A stretch of 42,885 nucleotides of DNA from Streptosporangiaceae bacterium (GCA_025934635.1 JAICWX010000036.1:1-42885); one strand, 5' to 3'. Counted from the stretch's first letter, positions 24,715 through 32,842 are shown. Program-made: numbers and translations. Notes: a model not told the origin generated them from the sequence alone.

Positions 24715-24756
24715 GCGGCTCGATTATCGCGGCCCGGCAAGGGAAGCAGAGGGGAC

Positions 24757-24924
24757 ATGCTAGCCATCGTCGCGGCGATCATCTTCGCCATCGCCTGGAT
24801 TCTCAATGCCACTGGCACCGCCACCAACGCGTGGTTCTCCGTCACTGACCTGCTGCTCATCGGCCTGGCCAGCCTGGCATTGCACCAGGCCGGCGTCGGG
24901 ACCGCCGGGGTCAGGCGCCGCTAG
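24757..24924 (+). CDS. 55-residue two-helix membrane protein
   Basis: An ORF of 56 codons with an AGAGGGG ribosome-binding site 6 bases upstream. The protein is nearly all membrane: LAIVAAIIFAIAWIL (about 2-16), a short Thr/Asn/Trp turn, then LLLIGLASLALHQAGV (about 33-48), and a basic VRRR tail that would stay in the cytosol. Small proteins of this hydrophobic hairpin form recur in actinomycetes as conserved hypotheticals. It lies 42 bases after the ABC exporter on the same strand and may belong to it as an accessory subunit. Its stop overlaps that of the convergent GAF-ANTAR gene. Confidence 0.65.
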   Translation: MLAIVAAIIFAIAWILNATGTATNAWFSVTDLLLIGLASLALHQAGVGTAGVRRR

Positions 24925-25631
24925 GGATCCGCCCTGACGGCGCCGCCCACGACGTCGGCCGCGACGATCGCGAGCTTGCGGCGTTCCGTCCGGGCCTGCG
25001 CCCTGAGCTGCACATAGGCGGCGTGGGCGGTGATGCCCTGCTGGCCGATGAGGACCCCCTTGGCCTGCTCGATGATGGCCCGGGAGTTCAGGGCCGACTG
25101 GAGCTGGGCGGCCAGCTCGGTCTGCTGCTCGCCGAGCAGCATGCTGGCGATGAGCAGCGCGGCCAGGTCGGTGAAGGCCAGCAGGGCGAGCTCGGCCTCG
25201 GGCGCCCAGGGACGGCGTTCCTCGGATATCACCGCCACCACGCCCACCGCGTCCTGGTTGTAGGGGATCGGGCTGGCCAGCACGGCCCGGACCCCGCGGG
25301 CCACCGCGTGCTGGCTGAACGACGGCCACCGCTGCTCCTCGGCGAGGTCCTCCGCCCCGACCAGCTCCTTGTCCTCGAAGGCGGCGATGCACGGGCCTTC
25401 CCCGTGGCGGATCTGCAGTTCCTCGAGGTGCCTCATCCGGTCATCGGATACCGCGGCGTTCAGCAGGTGGTGGTCGACGTCGGCGAGCATCAGGCCGGCG
25501 CCGTCCACGGAGAAGATCGTGTGCGTGGTCTGGACGATGCGGTGCATCGCGTCCTCGACCCGCATCTCGCCGAAGCGGAGCTTGCCGAGTTCGTTCAGCG
25601 CGTGGCGCACGTCGTGTACCGAGACGCTCAT
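24921..25631 (-). CDS. GAF-ANTAR transcription antitermination regulator
   Basis: 236 residues from ATG at 25631, preceded by a GGGGGAGCGG ribosome-binding site. A GAF sensor domain occupies about 20-165 (GAGLMLADVDHHL, HGEGPCIAAFEDKE, RGVRAVLASPIPY). The C-terminal ANTAR RNA-binding domain shows LQSALNSRAIIEQAKGVLIG with the conserved Ala and Gly and the following three-helix bundle. ANTAR proteins bind dual hairpins in leader RNA and prevent termination. The GAF ligand is unknown. It lies directly downstream of a STAS-domain gene, and the two reading frames collide at an A6 run (see that entry). These pairs commonly handle general stress signalling in actinomycetes. Confidence 0.9.
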   Translation of the reverse strand: MSVSVHDVRHALNELGKLRFGEMRVEDAMHRIVQTTHTIFSVDGAGLMLADVDHHLLNAAVSDDRMRHLEELQIRHGEGPCIAAFEDKELVGAEDLAEEQRWPSFSQHAVARGVRAVLASPIPYNQDAVGVVAVISEERRPWAPEAELALLAFTDLAALLIASMLLGEQQTELAAQLQSALNSRAIIEQAKGVLIGQQGITAHAAYVQLRAQARTERRKLAIVAADVVGGAVRADP

Positions 25632-25989
25632 TTTTTCCGCTCCCCCTTAAGACTTCGATGTCGCAGTAGGCATCGAGGCCGGTGAGCCCGAGGATACGGC
25701 GTACCCCCGGACCCGGGTGCCGGATGACCGGCCGGCCGCCGTCGCGCAGCCACGACCCGGATCCCGCGATCAGCCGGGCCGATCCGCAGTCCATGAAGCT
25801 CGTTCCGGCCAGGTCGAAGACCAGCCGTCCCGGCTTGTCCCGGGAAACGAGGGCCAGCTGCCCGGCGAGGACGGGCAGCGTCACCAGGTCGAGCTCGCCC
25901 CGGATGACGATCGTGACGGCGGCCGGGCTCGCGGACACCTCGACCGTGACCCGGCTGGGGCGCCGGCCGTCATCCTCCCGGCCGCCCAT
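25441..25989 (-). CDS. STAS-domain anti-sigma factor antagonist, reading frame runs past its expected stop
   Basis: Start ATG at 25989, with GGAG 8 bases upstream. GTG at 26034 is an alternative. The STAS fold covers about residues 10-110: VTIVIRGELDLVTLPVL, LVFDLAGTSFMDCGSARLI and GVRRILGLTGLDAYCDIEV. The usual D-S/A-S-G phosphorylation loop reads MDCGSA here. After the domain the frame enters GGAAAAAATGAG and continues about 190 bases inside the GAF-ANTAR gene in another frame, producing an Arg-rich tail that looks meaningless. With one more A the codons would be GGA AAA AAA TGA, a stop overlapping the GAF-ANTAR ATG as ATGA. A real indel, a sequencing error or slippage on the A run could each explain this. 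Confidence 0.75.
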   Translation of the reverse strand: MGGREDDGRRPSRVTVEVSASPAAVTIVIRGELDLVTLPVLAGQLALVSRDKPGRLVFDLAGTSFMDCGSARLIAGSGSWLRDGGRPVIRHPGPGVRRILGLTGLDAYCDIEVLRGSGKNERLGTRRAPRAERTRQAPLRRDAGRGRDAPHRPDHAHDLLRGRRRPDARRRRPPPAERRGIR

Positions 25990-26220
25990 CAGCCGCACTC
26001 CGCGGAACAGAGCCACGTCATGACGACTCCCCACTCGCCAGCAGCAGGCTTCAGCCGGCTGCTGTCAGGGGGCCTCTTCCGGCCGCTGGCCAGGAAGGTG
26101 CGGGGTCAGCATCGACCTTGCGGCGGGCCGCAGGGTTCTGGGCGGCATCACGATTTCCTCAAGTATGCCCCACCTGGCCCGGGCCGCGAGCCGCTCACGC
26201 GCGTCTGCGATGGTGTTGTT

Positions 26221-26997
26221 ATGGCATGGATTGAGCTTGACGGGGCGGTCAACGTGCGCGACCTGGGTGACCTGCCCACCGAGGACGGCCACAAGACCGC
26301 CCGGGCCAGTTTGCTGCGCGCGGATAACTTGCAGGAACTGTCGCCCGCCGACATCACCAAACTGGTGCGCGACTACGGCGTGACCACCGTCGTGGACCTG
26401 CGCAGCACCAACGAGCTAGCCGCCGAGGGACCGGCTCCGCTGGACGCCGTGGCCGGCGTACGGCACGCGCACCACCCGGTGCTGCCCGAGGTCGGCGCGA
26501 ACACCGACGTGGTTGCCGACGCGCTGCTGGCGCGCGACCAGATGGACCGGACCCGGTACCCCGACGACCCGGTCTGCGGGCACTATCTCGGCTACCTGGA
26601 AGACCGCCCCGATCAGGTGGTCGGGGCCATCCGCACCATCGCGCACGCCGAGGGCGCGGCCGTGGTCCACTGCGCGGCGGGCAAGGACCGGACCGGCGTG
26701 GTGGTGGCGCTCGCGCTCACCGTGGCCGGGGTACCCGCCCAGGCCGTGGCGGCCGACTACGCGGCTACCGCGGAGCGCACCGAGGCCATCGTGGCCCGGC
26801 TGGCCCGGTCGCGCCTGTACGTCCGCGACATCACCAGCAAGCCCGCTGACCTGCACCGCCCCCGGCAGGAGACAATGACCGCCTTCCTCGAGCAGATGGA
26901 CGCGCGCTACGGCGGGGTCGCGTCGTGGCTGACCGGTAACGGCTTCAGCCCCGAGGACCTGGACACGCTGCGGGTCAAGCTCCGGGCAGGCGCTTGA
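26221..26997 (+). CDS. Tyrosine/serine protein phosphatase (DSP-like, PF13350 type)
   Basis: 258 residues from ATG at 26221. The frame is open far upstream but without coding character. The N-terminal block VNVRDLGDLPTEDG and the strand VTTVVDLRSTNE are typical of bacterial PTPs such as MptpB. The P-loop is complete: HCAAGKDRTG with catalytic Cys151 and Arg157. The Lys in the HCxxGKDR loop is the variant linked to activity on phosphoinositides as well as phosphotyrosine. No signal peptide is seen, so it is cytosolic or released by another route. It converges with the metallophosphoesterase gene, overlapping by 23 bases. Confidence 0.92.
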   Translation: MAWIELDGAVNVRDLGDLPTEDGHKTARASLLRADNLQELSPADITKLVRDYGVTTVVDLRSTNELAAEGPAPLDAVAGVRHAHHPVLPEVGANTDVVADALLARDQMDRTRYPDDPVCGHYLGYLEDRPDQVVGAIRTIAHAEGAAVVHCAAGKDRTGVVVALALTVAGVPAQAVAADYAATAERTEAIVARLARSRLYVRDITSKPADLHRPRQETMTAFLEQMDARYGGVASWLTGNGFSPEDLDTLRVKLRAGA

Positions 26998-28633
26998 GCG
27001 GGAACGGCGGGGCGACGCGCAGTTCCACGTTACGGTCGGCGGCGGTGCCGGCCATCGCGGTGATGTCCAGCGGGATGTTGGCCGCGATCTCGCGGTGCAG
27101 CGCGGCGAGGTCATCGGTGGTCTCCGCCGGCACCGCCGGGGCCAGCGGGGTGTCGTGATCCACCATCGTGGTCACGATGGACAGGTAATCGCCGTGGTCG
27201 ACGAGCTCGACCACCCGGGTCTGGCACGGCCAGTCCACCACCGCGCACGTGGTCACTTCCCAGAACCCGTGCGCCGGGCCGGCCGGGTCGGGGCGCGGGC
27301 AGATCGTGTTGGTGTGGGTGTGACCGTTCAGCCACAGCACCACGTTGGGGAACCGGTGCAGCAGGGCTACCAGCCCCGCACCGAGCATCGGCTCGCCGTC
27401 CGGGCCGGCGTGGCCGCCGCGGGTGTTGTCCAGGGTGCCGGTGCCGTGGTGCGAGAACACGACGACCAGGCGGTCGTCGTGGCCGGTCCGCACCTCGGCG
27501 CCGTCGGCCCCGCGGTAGGCGGAGTGCACCTCGGCCAGCCGGGTCTGCAGCCAGCGGGCCTGCTGGGCGTCCAGGCAGCCGGACGCCCCGCCGGCCAGGC
27601 AGTTGGTGTCGAGCGCGATGAACCGCACCGCGGCCGTGTCGTGGACGTAGTAAGCCGTGCCGTCCAGCCGGTTCCGTTCGGTGAATCCGTGGCCGAACGG
27701 CCGTGAGCCGGCCCGCAGGTGGGCGTCGACGAAGTCCCGCCGGGTGATCGGACGGCGGAAGGGATCGGGCGTGACCGGCCGGTACGGGCCGGCCATGAAC
27801 GCCTCGGGACGCTCGGTGAACTCCTTGAGCGCCTGGTCATGGTCGAAGCCCGCGGGCAGGCCGAACGGCTTCTTGCCACCGGTCAGCGCGGCCGCGAGCC
27901 CCGGTGTCTGGGTGCCGACGCCCTGGTTGAGGGCCTCGTGGTTACCGAAGCAGGACAGCCAGGGGATGCTCAGGCCGGCCGCCGCGAACTCACGCAGCGC
28001 GCGCTGCAGCAGGCCGGGGTGGTCCGGGAAGCCGAGCTCGCGCCGGAAGAAGTCCGGCCCGCCGGCGCCCGGGCCGTCCGGCCGCCAGAAGATGTCACCC
28101 GGCCAGTCCGTCCCCTGCACGCCCTCGTAGTCCGGGCCGCCGGAGTCGGCGGAGACCACGCCGCCGTCGAACAGGGCCAGGAAGGCCTGCAGTTCGTTCC
28201 ACTGGGCGTTGTCGATCGCGTCGCCGGTGGTCACCGCCAGCTGCGGGGGCAGGCCGGTGGCCGGGCCGTGCACCGCGCCGACGGTGCGCAAGGTGGCGTC
28301 GACGGCGTGTACCGTGAGCGCCTCCTGCGGCCGCTGCACCGGGATGATCCCGGCGTACCGGCGGTCGGCGAAGTTCGCGTTGAGGAACTCGAACCGGGTC
28401 GGCGACTGGACGTCCGCGAGCTGGAGATCGGTGATGTGGACCAGGCAGAGCAGCGCCCGGCCGGGGCCGGGCTCGGGACCGGCCGGGCCGGACGCGCCGA
28501 AGTCGTCCCGGATGAGGTGCGGCTCGCCCGCCCCGGCCTCGACGGCCCGGTACGGGGCGAGCCGCCCGCTGCGGAGCACCGCCCCGGGGCCGAGCCTGCG
28601 CTGCGTGGTCAGCAGAGGGTGGTGACCGCTCAC
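26975..28633 (-). CDS. TIGR03767-type (PPA1498 family) metallophosphoesterase
   Basis: 552 residues from GTG at 28633, overlapping the stop of the transporter ATPase by 4 bases. Calcineurin-like metallophosphoesterase motifs are in order: CLVHITDLQLADVQSP (motif I region), TTGDAIDN, SCFGNHE, VVVFSHHG and LNGHTHTN. The HITDLQ form and the length match the family named for P. acnes PPA1498. There is no signal peptide, so it probably acts in the cytosol on something the adjoining ABC importer brings in. The coupling to the importer suggests the substrate is a phosphate ester or related phosphorus compound. No biochemical role is established for this family. Confidence 0.88.
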   Translation of the reverse strand: MSGHHPLLTTQRRLGPGAVLRSGRLAPYRAVEAGAGEPHLIRDDFGASGPAGPEPGPGRALLCLVHITDLQLADVQSPTRFEFLNANFADRRYAGIIPVQRPQEALTVHAVDATLRTVGAVHGPATGLPPQLAVTTGDAIDNAQWNELQAFLALFDGGVVSADSGGPDYEGVQGTDWPGDIFWRPDGPGAGGPDFFRRELGFPDHPGLLQRALREFAAAGLSIPWLSCFGNHEALNQGVGTQTPGLAAALTGGKKPFGLPAGFDHDQALKEFTERPEAFMAGPYRPVTPDPFRRPITRRDFVDAHLRAGSRPFGHGFTERNRLDGTAYYVHDTAAVRFIALDTNCLAGGASGCLDAQQARWLQTRLAEVHSAYRGADGAEVRTGHDDRLVVVFSHHGTGTLDNTRGGHAGPDGEPMLGAGLVALLHRFPNVVLWLNGHTHTNTICPRPDPAGPAHGFWEVTTCAVVDWPCQTRVVELVDHGDYLSIVTTMVDHDTPLAPAVPAETTDDLAALHREIAANIPLDITAMAGTAADRNVELRVAPPFPLKRLPGA

Positions 28634-29736
28634 GCCTCTTCCCCGACGGCCGGCTCCGAGGCCGCGGACACCAGGACGGGATCGCGCCGGATGGCCAGGG
28701 TGACCCGGCCGCCCGCGGTCAGGGTGGTCGCGTCCGACGTGGGGAGCTGGGCCAGGACCGAGGTGCCGCCCAGGTCGACCGTGACCCGGCTGGTCGCGCC
28801 CAGGAAGGTGACGGCGATGACGGTGCCCGTCAGCGGGCCCGATTCCGCCGCGGCATCCGACGCCAGGCTGACCGCTTCCGGCCGGATCAGCGCCACCACC
28901 TGGCCGTCGGGCACGTCGTTCTCCACGAGCGGCAAGGTGATGCCGCGGACGGTTACCTCACCGCCCTTGACCTGGCCGTTCAGCCGGTTGGAGAGGCCGA
29001 CGAACTCGGCCACGAACGAGGTGGCCGGGCGCGAGTAGACCTCGGTCGGCGGGGCGAGCTGCTCCAGGCGGCCGTCCTTCATGACGCCGACGCGGTCGGC
29101 GATGGCGAGCGCTTCCTCCTGGTCGTGGGTGACGAACAGCGTCGTGATGCCCACCTCGAGCTGGATCCGCCGGATCTCGTCCCGCAGCTGGGCCCGGACC
29201 TTGGCGTCCAGGGCGGACAGCGGCTCGTCGAGCAGCAGCACCTGCGGCTCGATGGCCAGCGCCCGGGCCAGGGCGACCCGCTGCTGCTGGCCGCCGGACA
29301 GCTGATGGGGATACCGGTCCGCCTGCACGGAGAGCCCGACCAGGTCGAGCATCTGCAGCGCCCGCTTGTCCCGCTGGGCCGTGGCGACCTTGCGCAGGCG
29401 CAGCCCGAACGCCACGTTCTGCCGCACTGTCATGTGCGGGAACAGCGAGTAGGCCTGGAAGACCATGCCCATGTCGCGCTTGGCCGCCGAGAGGTGGGTG
29501 ATGTCCCGGCCGCCGACGGTGATCCGCCCGGTGTCGGCGTCCTCGAGGCCGGCCAGCAGGCGCAGCGTGGTGGTCTTGCCGCAGCCCGACGGGCCGAGCA
29601 GCGCGATCAGCTCGCCCGGCTGCAGCGTCAGGTCCAGGTGGTCGAGCGCGACGACGGGGCCGTAGTGCCGGCTCAGGCCTTCGAGCCGTACCTCCACGGC
29701 ATCCTGGGCCGTCCTGGTTTCCGATGCAGCGGTCAC
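28630..29736 (-). CDS. ABC importer ATPase with TOBE domain (PotA/PhnT-like)
   Basis: 368 residues from GTG at 29736, with GAGG 8 bases before it. Walker A GPSGCGKTT, Q-loop MVFQAYSLFPHMTV, signature LSGGQQQRVALARAL, Walker B VLLLDEPLSALDAKVR and H-loop VTHDQEEALAIADR are complete. A C-terminal TOBE domain (VVALIRPEAVSLA and GTVIAVTFLGATSRVTVDL) marks the CUT2-like polyamine, iron(III), sulfate and aminoethylphosphonate group. It energises the two permeases encoded upstream. It overlaps the metallophosphoesterase start by 4 bases, so transport and hydrolysis are co-expressed. Confidence 0.93.
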   Translation of the reverse strand: MTAASETRTAQDAVEVRLEGLSRHYGPVVALDHLDLTLQPGELIALLGPSGCGKTTTLRLLAGLEDADTGRITVGGRDITHLSAAKRDMGMVFQAYSLFPHMTVRQNVAFGLRLRKVATAQRDKRALQMLDLVGLSVQADRYPHQLSGGQQQRVALARALAIEPQVLLLDEPLSALDAKVRAQLRDEIRRIQLEVGITTLFVTHDQEEALAIADRVGVMKDGRLEQLAPPTEVYSRPATSFVAEFVGLSNRLNGQVKGGEVTVRGITLPLVENDVPDGQVVALIRPEAVSLASDAAAESGPLTGTVIAVTFLGATSRVTVDLGGTSVLAQLPTSDATTLTAGGRVTLAIRRDPVLVSAASEPAVGEEA

Positions 29737-29749
29737 GAGTTGTACCTCA

Positions 29750-30613
29750 TCATCTGCGGCCGCGGCGGGCGCGGCCGGCGTAGGACAGGATCAGCAGCAG
29801 GACGAAGGCGAACAGCAGCGCCGCCGTCGAGGTGGAGAAGATGACCCCGGCGTTGGGCGTGTTCCGGCTGATGGAGTACAGCTCAACTGACAGGTTGTTG
29901 TACAGCAGCAGGAAGGCGATGGTGAACTCGCCCAGCACCAGCGAGCAGGTCAGCAGCAGCGCGTTCAGGATGGCCTGCCGCATGTTCGGCATGATGACCC
30001 GGACCATCACCGTGAACCAGCTCGCCCCGAGGCTGCGCGCGGCCTCGGACAGGGTCGGCACGTCGATGGCGCTCAGGCCGGCCGCCAGCGACCGGTAGGC
30101 ATAGGGCAGGGCCAGGATCACGTAAATCCAGAACAGCATCAGCGAGGACAGGCTGTAGTGCTGGATCCGGTTGTAGATCGGGCCGAGCCCCACCACCAGC
30201 ACGATCGCCGGGATGGTCAGCGGGAGCAGGGACAGGAACTCCATGGTGCGGGCCAGCCACTGCACCCGCAGCCGGACCCAGATCATCGTCGGCACCAGCA
30301 GCACCAGCGTGACCGCGCTGGTGATGACGGCCAGCTCCAGCGTGATCTCGATCGAGCTGATCAGCGGCGGGACGCCCTCGCCCTGGTAGGAGGCGATCTG
30401 CTTCCAGGCCGCCCCCGACCAGGTGCCGAGCTTGGCTCCCTCCAGGGAGAACCGCAGCATGGCCAGCATCGGCAGCAGGAAGAACAGCCCGAAGATGGTG
30501 AAGACGACGTAGCGGAAGACGTTCAGCCGCCGCTTGCGGCCGGCGTGCATCCCGCGCGGCCGGGAGGCCGCCGCCGAAGCCGGCGTCTCGCCGACGGAGG
30601 CTACCGCAGCCAT
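29750..30613 (-). CDS. ABC importer permease, second subunit
   Basis: 287 residues from ATG at 30613. Six membrane segments are visible, the first FRYVVFTIFGLFFLLPMLAM. The coupling motif EAARSLGASWFTVMVRVIMP (about residues 195-215) is the EAA loop that docks with the ATPase. The protein ends with an Arg-rich cytosolic tail. It is of the PotC/PhnU type and pairs with the first permease, whose 3' end it overlaps by 13 bases. The frame upstream of 30613 lies inside that gene and is rejected. Confidence 0.92.
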   Translation of the reverse strand: MAAVASVGETPASAAASRPRGMHAGRKRRLNVFRYVVFTIFGLFFLLPMLAMLRFSLEGAKLGTWSGAAWKQIASYQGEGVPPLISSIEITLELAVITSAVTLVLLVPTMIWVRLRVQWLARTMEFLSLLPLTIPAIVLVVGLGPIYNRIQHYSLSSLMLFWIYVILALPYAYRSLAAGLSAIDVPTLSEAARSLGASWFTVMVRVIMPNMRQAILNALLLTCSLVLGEFTIAFLLLYNNLSVELYSISRNTPNAGVIFSTSTAALLFAFVLLLILSYAGRARRGRR

Positions 30614-31467
30614 CGGACCGCCCTTCGCTGCAGCAGCGCGTAGCCGGTCATGACGATGGCCACGCCGATGATCATGCCGAAGGCGAGCAGGTCGGCCACG
30701 TTGACGTTGCTGAGTCCTACCTCGCTGGACAGCGCGGTGCTGATCTGCTGCGGCACGATGTACGCGATCTGGTTCTCCCAGGCCACGATCGTGGCGAAGG
30801 CGGACAGCGCGTTCGCGAACAGCAGCAGCAGGCCGCCGAGGAAGGCCGGCATCAGCAGCGGGCCGCCGACGTAGCGCCAGTACTGCCAGGCGGAGGCGCC
30901 GAGGTTCTCCGAGGCCTCCCGCCACTGGACCTTCACCCCGTCGATAGCGGGCAGGAAGACCAGCACCATCAGCGGGATCTGGAAGTAGGCGTAGATCACC
31001 GTGATGCCCCACGGGAAGCTGTAGAACCAGCTGGCGTGGAACAGCAGCCCGACCGGGCCGATCAGGACCAGGAAGGCGAACGCCAGCGTGACCCCGCCGG
31101 TCTGGGCGAGCACGCCCGAGCCGGCCAGGTACAGCCGCCGGACCACGCCGTCCGGGTTGCCGGATGCTATCGCGTAGGCCAGGATCGCGCCGAACACGGC
31201 CCCGATCACCGAGGACAGGATGCACAGCTTGAACGAGCCGATGAAGTAACCGCGCACCAGCGGATCGCCGAGCTTGGCGATGTTGGCGAACGCCCAGCCG
31301 CCGGCCGGGTTCTTCAGTGAGTCGACCACCACGATCCCGGTCGGCCACAGCAGGAAGACCGCGACGTAGGCGAGGAACGGGACGGTGCCGACCCAGGACG
31401 GGGCGGACAGCCGGCGCCCGGCCCTCGCGGGCCGGGCGCCGGTTTCAGTTGTCGCAGCGACAGCCAC
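30601..31467 (-). CDS. ABC importer permease, first subunit
   Basis: 288 residues from GTG at 31467, with GAGGGA upstream. An N-terminal cytosolic Arg-rich stretch is followed by six membrane helices, beginning VPFLAYVAVFLLWPTGIVVV. The EAA loop reads EASENLGASAWQYWRYVGGP (about residues 190-210). The type is PotB/PhnV. It forms the translocation channel with the second permease. The gap to the binding-protein gene upstream is only 9 bases, so one transcript carries binding protein, both permeases, ATPase and phosphoesterase. Confidence 0.92.
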   Translation of the reverse strand: MAVAATTETGARPARAGRRLSAPSWVGTVPFLAYVAVFLLWPTGIVVVDSLKNPAGGWAFANIAKLGDPLVRGYFIGSFKLCILSSVIGAVFGAILAYAIASGNPDGVVRRLYLAGSGVLAQTGGVTLAFAFLVLIGPVGLLFHASWFYSFPWGITVIYAYFQIPLMVLVFLPAIDGVKVQWREASENLGASAWQYWRYVGGPLLMPAFLGGLLLLFANALSAFATIVAWENQIAYIVPQQISTALSSEVGLSNVNVADLLAFGMIIGVAIVMTGYALLQRRAVRWLR

Positions 31468-31476
31468 GTTCCCTCG

Positions 31477-32598
31477 CTAGCTAACGGCCTTCGCCCAGTT
31501 CGACGCCAGGAAGTTGGCGGCGTCGGTGTTCTGGGAATTACTGAGGAAGACGGGACTGCCGGTCACCGCGGGCAGCTTGCTCGCCGCGGCCTTGTCGATG
31601 GAGCCGTTGGACTGCATGGCCTGCTGCTCCACCGGCCGGGCGCCGCCCTGGAGCCAGAGGTTCTGCCCGCCGTCGGCGGCCTGCGAGTACAGGAATTCCT
31701 CCCACAGCCTGGCCGCGGCCGGGTGCGGCGCGTTCTTGTTGATGGCCTGCGCGTAGTACCCGCCCAGGATGGCGTTCTGCGGGATGAACACCTTCCAGTT
31801 CGACACGCCCACGTAGCTCGGCAGGTTGAGGTAGTCCCAGTTGAAGACCACCTTGGTCGTGCCGGCCTTGATCGTGGCGCCGGTCGCCTGCACCGGGTTG
31901 AAGTTGCCGGCCGCCTTGAGCTTCTTGAAGAAGTCGACGCCCTGGGAGATGCTGCCGGCCGATCCGCCCTCGGCCAGGCTGGCCATCATCACGCCGTTCA
32001 GCGCGGCGTTGGCCGAGGTCGGGTTGCCGTTCAGGGCGACCGCGCCCTTGAACTTGGGGCTGAGAAGGTCGTTGAGCGAGCTGATCGTGCCGTAGCTGCT
32101 CGAGTACCCGACCGCCATGTAGCCGCCGTAGTCCTCGTACCAGGTGCCGTTGGCATCCTTCTGCGCGTCGGGGATGTCCGACCAGGTGCTGACCTTGTAC
32201 GGCGCGAACAGGCTGGTGTTGGCCAGCGCGACGGCCTGGCCCACGTCCACCACGTCCGGCGCCTTGGCGGTGCCGTTCTCCGACTTGATCGCGTTGACCT
32301 CCTGCTGGCTGGAGCCGTCAGGCAGGGCGGAGTTGATCTTGATGCCGTACTTGTCCGTGAAGGCCTTCAGGATGGCGCCGTAGTTCGCCCACGTCGGCGG
32401 CAGGGCGATGACGTTGAGCGTGCCTTCCTTCTTGGCCGCGGTCACCAGGGCGCTCATGCCGCCGCCGGCCGAGACCGAGGCCTGCGTGGACCAGTTGGTG
32501 CCGCCCGAGCTCCCGGAGGAACCAGAGGACGAGCAGCCGGCCGCGAACAGCGTCGCCACGGCGACGCCTGCCAGCGCGAGTCGATGTGAGGATCTCAC
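31477..32598 (-). CDS. Solute-binding lipoprotein of the importer
   Basis: 373 residues from GTG at 32598, with GGAGG 5 bases upstream. Upstream in-frame codons are rejected. The signal peptide is short, with lipobox FAAGC and lipidated Cys22, then a Ser/Gly linker. The mature protein has the type-II periplasmic-binding-protein layout: GTLNVIALPPTWANYGAILK, APDVVDVGQAVALAN and VVFNWDYLNLPSYV. It belongs to the extracellular solute-binding family 1/6 group (polyamine, thiamine, iron, aminoethylphosphonate). The ligand is not readable, but the coupled phosphoesterase and the neighbouring phosphonate-type remnants favour a phosphorus-containing compound. The first 60 mature residues closely match the broken gene at 34138. 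Confidence 0.92.
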   Translation of the reverse strand: MRSSHRLALAGVAVATLFAAGCSSSGSSGSSGGTNWSTQASVSAGGGMSALVTAAKKEGTLNVIALPPTWANYGAILKAFTDKYGIKINSALPDGSSQQEVNAIKSENGTAKAPDVVDVGQAVALANTSLFAPYKVSTWSDIPDAQKDANGTWYEDYGGYMAVGYSSSYGTISSLNDLLSPKFKGAVALNGNPTSANAALNGVMMASLAEGGSAGSISQGVDFFKKLKAAGNFNPVQATGATIKAGTTKVVFNWDYLNLPSYVGVSNWKVFIPQNAILGGYYAQAINKNAPHPAAARLWEEFLYSQAADGGQNLWLQGGARPVEQQAMQSNGSIDKAAASKLPAVTGSPVFLSNSQNTDAANFLASNWAKAVS

Positions 32599-32606
32599 TA
32601 GTGCCT

Positions 32607-32680
32607 CCTGAAAAGCTTCCCTACCCGAGGTCGATGGCTGCCCGAAAAGGCCCTGTCCTGAAAAGGCTCTGCCCAAAAGA
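32607..32680 (-). repeat. Repeated CTTTTCAGG-like element in the leader of the binding-protein gene
   Basis: On the minus strand the motif CTTTTCAGG/CTTTTCGGG occurs three times (near 32607-32615, 32641-32650 and 32657-32666), with a weaker TTTTGGGC copy near 32671-32680. The copy nearest the gene runs into the Shine-Dalgarno sequence as CTTTTCAGGAGG. Regular reuse of a motif that includes the ribosome-binding site hints at control of translation. Confidence 0.4.
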
Positions 32681-32696
32681 CATGGCGGCGTTACCT

Positions 32697-32760
32697 AAAC
32701 GGTTTGCCCGGACACCTCTCCCCCAGCTAATTGTGCAGGAAAAACGCACCTAAAACGTTT
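32697..32760. promoter_or_regulatory. Two LacI-type operators flanking the importer promoter
   Basis: AAACGTTT (32753-32760) is a perfect palindrome of the CG-centred type bound by LacI/GalR proteins, within CTAAAACGTTTAG. AAAC-G-GTTT (32697-32705) is a second, one-base-spaced version. Between them the minus strand has CACAAT (32730-32735), a -10-like element. The regulator gene lies immediately upstream at 32843-33865, so repression of the importer operon by it is likely. Confidence 0.6.
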
Positions 32761-32842
32761 AGCGTTCGCATGCTCACACACCCGTCGCGAGAGTGTCAAG
32801 ACTCGTTACCGAGTTGCCGCACTGAGCCGGGTAAACACCTGG

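Noticed and set aside
25441..25640. STAS-GAF-ANTAR fusion protein through a +1 shift
   Set aside because: The GAF-ANTAR gene has its own ribosome-binding site and ATG, and the missing TGA is in the -1 frame. A simple change in the A run explains the anomaly better than a fusion.
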